Positions 1-4,112 of a DNA stretch of 5,547 nt are shown here, one piece after another (the first letter of the stretch is position 1; each line of letters begins with the position of its first letter). The translations under genes and the position numbers were made by a program. The stretch is from Chloroflexota bacterium (lineage in GTDB: Bacteria > Chloroflexota > Dormibacteria > Aeolococcales > Aeolococcaceae). The stretch covers positions 1 through 5,547 of the forward strand of contig VBHE01000289.1 of assembly GCA_005889515.1 (NCBI GenBank), read 5' to 3'. Under the pieces are notes generated by a model. It worked only from the letters and a program-made list of their open reading frames with translations. It was not told where the DNA came from and made no database searches.

Positions 1-1
1 C

Positions 2-247
2 GGAGACGTCGTGCACGTCGCGCGGATCGATCGGCTCCGCCGTGCGGATGGCAGTCTGATCGCGGCAGCCCCCGTCGCCGGCGTGCTCCAATTCCAACAC
101 GACCAGGTCGTCCACTGGCGTGAGTACTTCGACAGTACCGAGTTCGTCGCACAGACGCTCGCGACCAGCTGCCGGCACGCGGGCCGGCGGGTCGGCCTTT
201 TCCTCGCCACTGCCGCCCGAGGCCTCGGCCGGCGCCATCGACGCTGA
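2..247 (+). CDS. Limonene-1,2-epoxide hydrolase/SnoaL-like (NTF2-fold) protein, C-terminal part
   Basis: The frame is open from the first bases of the window, so the N-terminus lies upstream and only the last 81 residues are seen. The fragment has the signature of the limonene-epoxide hydrolase branch of the NTF2-like fold: ARIDRL near residue 7, then a hydrophobic strand (PVAGVLQF), then HWREYFD near residues 38-44. In characterised epoxide hydrolases of this family the catalytic triad is an Arg-x-Asp pair in the first motif and the Asp of WRDYFD in the second. Here the R-x-D pair is present, but the second motif reads WRE, an Asp to Glu change. After STEF comes an Arg-rich tail of about 30 residues that looks unlike the family. 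Activity is therefore uncertain, and a non-catalytic SnoaL-like protein is an alternative. The family assignment rests on recalled motifs, not a search. Confidence 0.75.
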   Translation, partial: GDVVHVARIDRLRRADGSLIAAAPVAGVLQFQHDQVVHWREYFDSTEFVAQTLATSCRHAGRRVGLFLATAARGLGRRHRR

Positions 248-564
248 CGGCTGGATGGGCACAAAGGCGAGCGCGATGCGAGGTCCTTCGCCCAGGGTCG
301 CCCGAGTACGACCCGAGTACCGTTCAGTACCTCCTCCGCCCGCTCGGCCAGGATGGTGACAGCTTGCGCCTCCACCGTCTTTGCGTCGTCACCCACTCCC
401 TCGCGGACGACAACAGCCCATCGCAGCAGATGCGCCGGTCGCTCACCGATCGTGCACCCACGGGTTCGGCCTTCGGGCGTGGCTGAGCTGAGCCTCGTGG
501 GCATCTTCCAGGTGGCGATCCGGGCGGGCACTATCCAACAGAGATAACCGGCGTACGCGGCACC

Positions 565-607
565 CCGTCCTGGATAGAGATTCGGCGAATGGGCTATCCG
601 TCCTGGA
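565..607. repeat. 10-bp direct repeat CCGTCCTGGA (two copies, 33 bp apart)
   Basis: CCGTCCTGGA occurs exactly at 565-574 and 598-607, 33 bp start to start, close to three helical turns. Each copy is next to a CTATCC/GGATAG hexamer (572-577 reversed, 594-599 direct). The pair lies 127-169 bp upstream of the ABM gene start, so it could be an activator or repressor site for that gene. This is inferred from position only. Confidence 0.35.
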
Positions 608-720
608 CAATCGATGCGGCGCACCCTCAGGGCTCACCGCGCCGAGCTGCTGCTGAGCGTCTGTTCGCTTGACGCGCCGCTCCGCCAGTGGTACCCCCAT
701 GCGGCTGGCGAAGTCGGACG

Positions 721-726
721 AGGAGG
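721..726 (+). promoter_or_regulatory. Ribosome binding site AGGAGG for the ABM-family gene
   Basis: AGGAGG is a perfect Shine-Dalgarno core ending 7 nt before the ATG at 734. It selects this ATG over start codons up to 40 codons further upstream in the same frame, which would add an Arg-rich extension absent from the family. Confidence 0.85.
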
Positions 727-733
727 GCAGGCC

Positions 734-1069
734 ATGTTCGCGCGACTTACCATCGTTCAGGCGCCGACCGAGAGAGTGGACGAGACCGTCTCGGTGATGA
801 AGGAGGAGGTCATTCCGCGCGTTACTGAGATTCCGGGGTTGAAGGGAGGCTACTGGTTCGTTGACCGTGCCACCGGCAGAGGGGGCAGCCTCACGTTCTT
901 CGAAAGCCCGGAGGCATTGCGAGCAAGCGAGGAGGCCGCCGCCAAATTGCGTGCGCAGGCGACCGCGCAGGTGGGTGCGTCCGTCGTATCCGTGGAGCAG
1001 TTCGAGGTGGTCGCCCACATCGGGGACGTCCCCGCCGGCGTGATGGTCAGCCCGGTGCTGGGCTCCTGA
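734..1069 (+). CDS. Small ABM-like / dimeric alpha-beta-barrel protein
   Basis: This 111-residue protein has the layout of the antibiotic-biosynthesis-monooxygenase (ABM) type of the dimeric alpha-beta barrel superfamily. Strand 1 is FARLTIVQ (2-9), followed by a helix through VDETVSVMKEEVIPRV (15-30). PGLKGGYWFVDRATGRGGSLTFFESPEA (34-61) follows the usual 'P-G-hydrophobic ... G-hydrophobic-hydrophobic-hydrophobic-W-E/F-S' pattern. A second helix is ALRASEEAAAKLRAQA, and the last strand is VVSVEQFEVVAHI (84-96). Its length is typical of single-domain members, many of which are cofactor-free monooxygenases or have no known activity; substrate cannot be told here. The start is fixed by a perfect AGGAGG 7 nt upstream. 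It stands alone, convergent with the Hsp20 gene. Confidence in the fold is good and in enzyme activity low. Confidence 0.8.
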   Translation: MFARLTIVQAPTERVDETVSVMKEEVIPRVTEIPGLKGGYWFVDRATGRGGSLTFFESPEALRASEEAAAKLRAQATAQVGASVVSVEQFEVVAHIGDVPAGVMVSPVLGS

Positions 1070-1139
1070 CGAGACCTCGCCGTGTCGGCAATTGCAACGC
1101 CGGGGGCTGTGCGGCGCGCGTCGACCTCGGCGAGCGCAT

Positions 1140-1157
1140 CGTCGTGGAGGGACGACG
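1140..1157. repeat. Small inverted repeat between two convergent genes
   Basis: CGTCGT-GGAGGG-ACGACG is a perfect 6-bp stem with a 6-nt loop in the 161-bp gap between the convergent ABM and Hsp20 genes. It could act as a bidirectional transcription end, but the stem is short and no T-run follows on either side. A terminator role is only a possibility. Confidence 0.25.
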
Positions 1158-1230
1158 CTAGCTGACGAAACCGACGGGTGGGAGGTGAGAAGGTCTTCAG
1201 ATTCGGCGCAGGGTCGGAGTGCCCCCCGGA

Positions 1231-1566
1231 CTACTCCACGGTGACCTCCTGTTCCCCGACGCCGATCTCCGACAACGGTGCCATGACGACGAGGACGCCG
1301 AGGTTGAGGGTCGCCCGTGCGGACGCCGGGTCGACAGCCCGCGGGAGCGCGACCTCGGCCTGCCAGGAGCCGACCTGCCAGTCGCGTCGATGGTAGCGCT
1401 GGCTCTCCTGCGGATACTTGCAGTCAGCCTGCACGCGCAGCAGTTTCGGACCGAGGCTCACCCGCACGTGATCCGGGTGAGCACCCGGGATCGGCATGGC
1501 GACGCTCAACTGGCCGTTGCCCTCGTAAACATTGGCCCGGGCCGGGACCGCGGGTTCGAGTGGCAT
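1231..1566 (-). CDS. Hsp20/alpha-crystallin-family small heat shock protein (short form)
   Basis: The 111-residue product is almost only an alpha-crystallin domain. It has NVYEGNGQLSVAMPIPGAHPD (12-32), matching the 'y-e-t-d-d-x-l-v-v-x-x-x-l-P-G-x-x-x-e-d' opening of the family. KLLRVQADCKYP follows, then WQAEVALPRAVDPASARATL (68-87), corresponding to 'F-x-R-x-f-x-L-P', and LGVLVVMAP (89-97), the conserved A-x3-n-G-V-L-x-V-x-x-P signature. Members act as ATP-independent holdases that bind unfolding proteins in the cytoplasm. The usual N-terminal arm is nearly absent (about 10 residues) and the C-terminal I-x-I anchor is not clear, so large oligomers may not form. The ATG at 1566 has only a weak upstream GGGG as ribosome site. 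The gene lies 153 bp downstream of tetR 1 on the same strand but is probably transcribed separately. No HspR-type inverted repeat is seen upstream. Confidence 0.85.
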   Translation of the reverse strand: MPLEPAVPARANVYEGNGQLSVAMPIPGAHPDHVRVSLGPKLLRVQADCKYPQESQRYHRRDWQVGSWQAEVALPRAVDPASARATLNLGVLVVMAPLSEIGVGEQEVTVE

Positions 1567-1719
1567 CTTTCTGACCCCAAGGCATCCGATGCGATCGCCG
1601 ATTGCCTCAGGGTACCGCGACGGTCCCCTTGGGCCGGACGTGGAGCGTCACCGGACCCCAACTCCCTCCCTTCACGCCATCGCGGCCCGCGTCGCCTGTG
1701 GGGCCGGTACCGGTCCGAG

Positions 1720-2316
1720 TCACCGCCGTGCTCGACGCCGGGGCGCGGGTGAGAGGGACGCGTCGATCAGCGACCGAGCTGCAGCGCCGACGCCGGCGGC
1801 GGGGTTGTCGGGGCCATACATGCGGGCGAGGGCGAAGGCGCCGTCCAGGAGCACGAGTAGGGCGTCGCCGAGCAAGGTGGGGTCGGCGGCGCCGGCGTCG
1901 GCGGCCTGCTGCCGCAAGCGTGCGCGGACGGCCTCCTTGTGCGCCAGCGCGGTGGCATGCCCGGCGCCGGACGGCTCGGGGAACTCGGCCGCGGTGGCCT
2001 GGAAGGCACAGCCCAGACACGAAGGGCTCGCAGCCAGGTTCGCCAAGGCGTCGAAGAGGCCAGCCAAGCGCTGGTCAGGCGGCGCGTGCGGGTCCAGCGA
2101 CGCGTCGAACCACGCCCAGAACCGCTCATCGGCGCGGTCGAGGTAGGCGACGATGAGGTCCTCCTTCGACGAGAAGTGCCGGTACATCGTGGTCTTCGCG
2201 ACCCCTGCACGCGCCACGATCAGGTCGACGCCGACCGCGTGGAAGCCGCGCTCGTAGAACAGCGCGTCGGCGGCGGCGAGAAGGCTCTCCCGCCCTGACC
2301 GCACCTCGGCCCGCAC
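1720..2316 (-). CDS. TetR/AcrR-family transcriptional repressor 1
   Basis: This is a 198-residue one-component regulator. The N-terminal DNA-binding domain is plain: SLLAAADALFYERGFHAVGV (11-30), then the helix-turn-helix through IVARAGVAKTTMYRHFSSKEDL (33-54), the TetR hallmark. The C-terminal ligand domain has an SCLGCAF segment with Cys100 and Cys103. It also has an EFPEP-HATALAHKEAVRARL stretch and a DPTLLGDALLVLLDGA helix, as in a common TetR subgroup with a G-C-x-F-x-N/T-A-A-x-E-F motif. The GTG at 2316 is chosen because GGAGGT lies 9 nt upstream and the protein then has normal TetR length; the frame stays open much further upstream, across the divergent gene, without a sensible start. 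It is divergent from the oxidoreductase gene, and the 20-bp palindrome in the gap is the likely operator for both. The inducer is unknown. Confidence 0.93.
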   Translation of the reverse strand: MRAEVRSGRESLLAAADALFYERGFHAVGVDLIVARAGVAKTTMYRHFSSKEDLIVAYLDRADERFWAWFDASLDPHAPPDQRLAGLFDALANLAASPSCLGCAFQATAAEFPEPSGAGHATALAHKEAVRARLRQQAADAGAADPTLLGDALLVLLDGAFALARMYGPDNPAAGVGAAARSLIDASLSPAPRRRARR

Positions 2317-2325
2317 TCGCTCTCG

Positions 2326-2331
2326 ACCTCC
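2326..2331 (-). promoter_or_regulatory. Ribosome binding site GGAGGT for tetR 1
   Basis: Read on the minus strand this is GGAGGT, ending 9 nt before the GTG at 2316. It supports that GTG as the start rather than codons further upstream or the GTG three codons downstream. Confidence 0.7.
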
Positions 2332-2338
2332 GGCATCC

Positions 2339-2367
2339 AGTATGCTACAGACCGGTCTGTAGCGTAA
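2339..2367 (-). promoter_or_regulatory. Candidate tetR 1 promoter overlapping the operator
   Basis: On the minus strand TTACGC (2367-2362) and CATACT (2344-2339) are separated by exactly 17 nt, which is the spacing of a sigma-70-type promoter. The -10 matches the TATAAT consensus at 4 of 6 bases and the -35 is poor. The palindrome fills the spacer, so a repressor bound there would exclude RNA polymerase. On the plus strand, TATGCT (2341-2346) is a possible -10 for the oxidoreductase gene with no good -35. Confidence 0.35.
2344..2363. promoter_or_regulatory. Perfect 20-bp palindromic operator between tetR 1 and the oxidoreductase gene
   Basis: GCTACAGACCGGTCTGTAGC is identical to its reverse complement. 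With one mismatched pair the symmetry extends to 26 bp (2341-2366). It is centred in the 63-bp divergent gap, 27 nt upstream of the tetR start and 16 nt upstream of the oxidoreductase start. Size, symmetry and the AGACCGGTCT core resemble known TetR-family operators. It is the natural binding site of TetR 1, giving autoregulation and control of the divergent gene. The binding itself is inferred. Confidence 0.85.
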
Positions 2368-2368
2368 C

Positions 2369-2373
2369 AGGAG
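2369..2373 (+). promoter_or_regulatory. Ribosome binding site AGGAG for the oxidoreductase gene
   Basis: AGGAG ends 6 nt before the GTG at 2380 and decides that start; it follows directly on the operator. Confidence 0.75.
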
Positions 2374-2379
2374 TGAGCC

Positions 2380-2799
2380 GTGGCCGCGCTGTCCGACGTC
2401 GCCCGCGAGGTGCTCGAGTCGGGGCACCTCGCCCACCTGGCCACCATCAACCCCGACGGAAGCCCGCAGGTGACGCTGGTCTGGATCGGCCTCGAGGGCG
2501 ACGAGATCGTCAGCGGGCATCTCGGCGACCACCTCAAGTTGCGCAACGTCCGGCGCGATCCCCGCGCGGTGGTCTCGGTGGAGAGCGGTGGCCGCACCAA
2601 CGGCCTCGACCACTACCTCGTCATCCGCGGGACCGCGCGGGTCACCGAGGGCGGCGCCCCCGAGCTGCTCCAGCGGCTCGCGCATGTCTACCTCGGGCCC
2701 GACGTGACCTTCCCGCCGCCCGGCGCGCCGGGCGGCTACGTGCTGCGCATCACCCCCGAGCGGGTCAGCGGGGTCGGCCCTGGCGTGGAGACGCCCTGA
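2380..2799 (+). CDS. PPOX-class (probable F420-dependent) oxidoreductase, FDOR-B-like
   Basis: The 139-residue product is a full-length split-beta-barrel (pyridoxamine-phosphate-oxidase fold) protein. It shows GHLAHLATINPDGSPQVTLVW (15-35), then GDEIVSGHLGDHLKLRNVRRDPR (40-62) with the cofactor-phosphate-contacting K53/N56/R59 region, then AVVSVE, then YLVIRGTARVTEGGAPELL (79-97) and a YVLRITPERVSGVGP ending. These match the actinobacterial PPOX-class F420-dependent subfamily better than the FMN-bound PNPOx enzymes. Such proteins use the deazaflavin F420 (some bind FMN) to reduce small molecules or xenobiotics. Many members carry Trp after VGP, whereas here it is Gly. It starts at GTG 2380 with AGGAG 6 nt upstream and is very likely repressed by the divergent TetR 1. 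Substrate is unknown. Family confidence is high, and F420 over FMN is likely but inferred. Confidence 0.9.
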   Translation: MAALSDVAREVLESGHLAHLATINPDGSPQVTLVWIGLEGDEIVSGHLGDHLKLRNVRRDPRAVVSVESGGRTNGLDHYLVIRGTARVTEGGAPELLQRLAHVYLGPDVTFPPPGAPGGYVLRITPERVSGVGPGVETP

Positions 2800-2839
2800 G
2801 GCCGCTCACTGCTGGAGGTCGGCCGCAGGGCCGCCTGAC

Positions 2840-3079
2840 GTGGGACTGCTTCCGCGGTGGCGAGACCATCTGGAGAAGCCGGGCGGCCTGTCGATTCCTG
2901 CGCACATCCTCGCGGTGCGGCACACCGTGCGCCTCTACGATGCGCTGCTGATCTGGCAGGACGCGCTCTTCAACGAGCTGGTGCCGGGACGACGGGAGCT
3001 CGCGCAGGCCGACGAGAGGCGAGAGCTGGAGGGCCACGTGCTGGCCGCCGAACGGTCCCTCGACCGCTCTGCGGCGTAG
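2840..3079 (+). CDS. Small unrecognised ORF, possibly a gene remnant
   Basis: This frame encodes up to 79 residues and I do not recognise it. From about residue 18 (IPAHILAVRHTVRLYDALLI) onward the codons end mostly in G or C, as in real genes of this DNA, and the protein looks soluble and helical, with a charged QADERRELEGHVLAAERSL tail. No ribosome site precedes the GTG at 2840; the nearest GGAG is over 20 nt upstream. The first 17 residues are less gene-like. It sits 40 bp after the oxidoreductase gene on the same strand and just before a clearly broken GH15 gene, so it may itself be the end of a truncated gene. A real small protein co-transcribed with the oxidoreductase is the alternative. 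Confidence 0.4.
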   Translation: MGLLPRWRDHLEKPGGLSIPAHILAVRHTVRLYDALLIWQDALFNELVPGRRELAQADERRELEGHVLAAERSLDRSAA

Positions 3080-3093
3080 GGTCGAGGGTAGCC

Positions 3094-3311
3094 GTGGACC
3101 CGGCGACCTCGAGACCGGGGAGGTCCGGGCGGAACCGCACTGACCGCCACCGCCCACGGTACCTCCCCATCGGCGAGCACGGGCTGATCGGCGATCTGCG
3201 CACCGTGGCGCTGGTCGGCACGACCGGGACCAGCAGGGCAACTTCCCCCAGGCGTTCACCCACCTGTCGCTGATCAGCGCCGCCTTCACCCTCGACCGTG
3301 CCCTCGGCTGA
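3094..3311 (+). pseudogene. GH15 glucoamylase/trehalase relic: N- and C-terminal ends joined, core deleted
   Basis: Two pieces of a glycoside hydrolase family 15 protein lie side by side. The first, in the frame of a GTG at 3094 with GAGGG 5 nt upstream, reads YLPIGEHGLIGDLRTVALVG at 3160-3219. This is the family's N-terminal signature, normally followed by T-D-G-T/S-I-D-W. The second, from 3234 in another frame, reads QGNFPQAFTHLSLISAAF and then TLDRALG before TGA at 3309-3311. This is the family's C-terminal signature (G-N-F-P-Q-A-x-x-H-L-x-L-I). Family members are usually about 600 residues, so some 550 residues, including the catalytic glutamates and the (alpha/alpha)6 barrel, are gone. 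The join falls at about 3220-3236 with a frame change, so no enzyme can be made. Intact members hydrolyse alpha-glucans or trehalose. Both motifs are recognised from memory of the family, and having two ends in the right order makes chance unlikely. Confidence 0.82.
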
Positions 3312-3338
3312 CGGCGCGCAGCTGCAGAAAGCGTCGCG

Positions 3339-3926
3339 TCACCGACGCTCGACCAGCACGTCGAACAGCGCTTCGAGGTGATCGGTGACCACCTCCCCGG
3401 CGCCGGCGAGCGTCGGGCTGGCGAGCATGTGCTGCATCGCGCGGATCCCGAGGAGCAGGGCGAGGAAGAGCGCTGCGCGCTCGTGGGCGTGGGCCCCGGA
3501 CAGCATCGCCTCGAGTTGCCGCTGGCGCTCGTCAATCGCCCTGCGCAGGATCTCCGTTGCCCGCGGATCGGCGATCGAGCGCAGCATCAACACGAACCCG
3601 TCCACGGAGCGAGGTTCGGAGGCGACCAGCCCGCGCGCGGCGAAGCGGCCGAGGGACGGGAGGTCGTCGGTGATGAGGGTGCTCCCGCTGAAGACGACGT
3701 CGACGACCTCGGCGAAGAGCTGCTCCTTCGACCCGAAGTAGCGGTTGACGAGCATCGCGGTCACCCCCGCAGCCCGCGCGATCTCGCGGACGCCGACGCC
3801 GTTGTAGCCGTGCTGGGTGAAGGCCACCAGCGCCGACTGGAGGATGGCCTCCCGCGTCGCGGCGGCGTTGCGCGTCCGGGCGGAGGGTGCCGGGTCGGGG
3901 TCCGGAGGGTTCGGTTGCGGTGTCAT
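3339..3926 (-). CDS. TetR/AcrR-family transcriptional repressor 2
   Basis: This is a 195-residue regulator. A Pro-rich unstructured start (2-14) leads into the TetR DNA-binding domain: TREAILQSALVAFTQHGYNG (24-43), VREIARAAGVTAMLVNRYFG (46-65) and SKEQLF. The recognition helix holds VTAMLVNRYF instead of the usual V-x-x-x-x-L/I-Y-x-H/Y-F. The C-terminal half contains LRSIADPRATEILRRAIDER (115-134) and a long hydrophobic helix AALFLALLLGIRAMQHML, as in the TetR_C_16-like group. No Shine-Dalgarno sequence precedes the ATG; instead a 16-bp inverted repeat abuts it, and TACACT ends 7 nt before the ATG, as in a leaderless actinobacterial transcript. It is divergent from the P-loop operon and probably represses it and itself. 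It is unrelated in detail to TetR 1, and the operators differ. Confidence 0.93.
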   Translation of the reverse strand: MTPQPNPPDPDPAPSARTRNAAATREAILQSALVAFTQHGYNGVGVREIARAAGVTAMLVNRYFGSKEQLFAEVVDVVFSGSTLITDDLPSLGRFAARGLVASEPRSVDGFVLMLRSIADPRATEILRRAIDERQRQLEAMLSGAHAHERAALFLALLLGIRAMQHMLASPTLAGAGEVVTDHLEALFDVLVERR

Positions 3927-3942
3927 GTCTACAAGTGTAGAC
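3927..3942. promoter_or_regulatory. Operator site 1 of TetR 2: GTCTACAAGTGTAGAC
   Basis: The site has 7-bp perfect inverted arms (GTCTACA/TGTAGAC) around AG. It touches the tetR 2 start codon and contains its candidate -10 TACACT (minus strand, 3939-3934), whose start point would fall at or next to the ATG. Repressor bound here would block tetR 2 transcription directly. Its match to site 2 supports it as the regulator's recognition sequence. Confidence 0.8.
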
Positions 3943-3953
3943 TAGTCACTCAA

Positions 3954-3969
3954 GTCTACGCCAGTAGAT
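3954..3969. promoter_or_regulatory. Operator site 2 of TetR 2: GTCTACGCCAGTAGAT
   Basis: This second 16-bp site has the same GTCTAC-N4-GTAGA(C/T) pattern with one mismatch in the arms and a different centre, 27 bp from site 1 centre to centre. It lies on the side facing the P-loop operon. Half-sites of both copies also pair across the gap (GTAGACT 3937-3943 with AGTCTAC 3953-3959), so dimers could bind in more than one register. It is probably the site that controls the operon. Confidence 0.6.
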
Positions 3970-3998
3970 GTGGCGGACCGACGACGGAGAGAGGGCGC

Positions 3999-4112
3999 AT
4001 GGCGCGGACGCGTGTTACCCCGGGCGTACGGATGGGTAGAGGCTCCAACACCGGGCGGAGGCAATCGTCGGGTGCGACCGGGGCCCGAGAAGATGGCGGG
4101 AGAAGATCATGA
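3999..4112 (+). CDS. Possible short basic leader ORF upstream of the P-loop gene
   Basis: An ATG at 3999 has GGAGAG 7 nt upstream (3986-3991) and opens a 37-codon frame rich in Arg and Gly (starting MARTRVTPGV). Its TGA at 4110-4112 overlaps the ATG of the P-loop gene as ATGA, the usual geometry for translational coupling. Against it, G/C at third positions is lower than in the neighbouring genes and the peptide resembles nothing known to me. It may be a leader peptide, an upstream coupling ORF or chance. Confidence 0.3.
   Translation: MARTRVTPGVRMGRGSNTGRRQSSGATGAREDGGRRS
4098..4103 (+). promoter_or_regulatory. Ribosome binding site GGGAGA for the P-loop gene
   Basis: GGGAGA ends 5 nt before the ATG at 4109 and supports that start. 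It lies inside the putative leader ORF, so the gene could be translated alone or by coupling. Confidence 0.55.

Larger units (their letters stand above)
248..733. other. Gene-poor interval of about 490 bp
   Basis: No convincing gene is seen between the hydrolase-like fragment and the ABM protein. It contains an 11-bp near-tandem repeat (CCCGAGTACGA/CCCGAGTACCG, 301-322), a 10-bp direct repeat upstream of the ABM gene (565-574 and 598-607) and three copies of CTATCC or its complement (531-536, 572-577, 594-599). A minus-strand frame around 275-470 has protein-like composition but neither a good start nor a stop in the window. The interval may be decayed coding sequence plus the ABM gene's promoter region. 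Confidence 0.5.

Noticed and set aside
301..330. Near-tandem 11-bp repeat CCCGAGTACGA/CCCGAGTACCG as a CRISPR or satellite
   Set aside because: Only two full units and a partial third exist, without spacers; it is too short for an array.
443..1018. 191-residue open frame on the minus strand
   Set aside because: It lies opposite the ABM gene, which has a perfect ribosome site and a recognisable fold. The antisense product is Arg/Ser/His-rich with no motif.
1704..1713. CCGGTACCGG palindrome just after tetR 1
   Set aside because: A 10-bp loopless palindrome is expected by chance in such GC-rich DNA, has no T-run for a terminator, and shares only ACCGG-type core bases with the 20-bp operator.
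2317..2685. N-terminal extension of TetR 1 into the divergent gene
   Set aside because: The frame stays open, but the extension would cross the operator and most of the oxidoreductase gene. The GTG at 2316 with GGAGGT gives a normal TetR length.
2373..2951. 192-residue plus-strand frame overlapping the oxidoreductase gene
   Set aside because: It is a frame-shifted, Arg/Pro-rich reading of the oxidoreductase gene, whose own frame matches a known family along its whole length.
2765..3535. 256-residue minus-strand frame
   Set aside because: It covers the GH15 relic, the small ORF and the end of tetR 2 in the wrong frame; composition is Ser/Arg/Pro-rich with no motif.
3948..3954. ACTCAAG, half of the HspR-type (HAIR) inverted repeat
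   Set aside because: The partner half CTTGAGT at the required 7-nt spacing is missing, and the site is not near the Hsp20 gene. The TetR 2 half-sites explain the sequence better.
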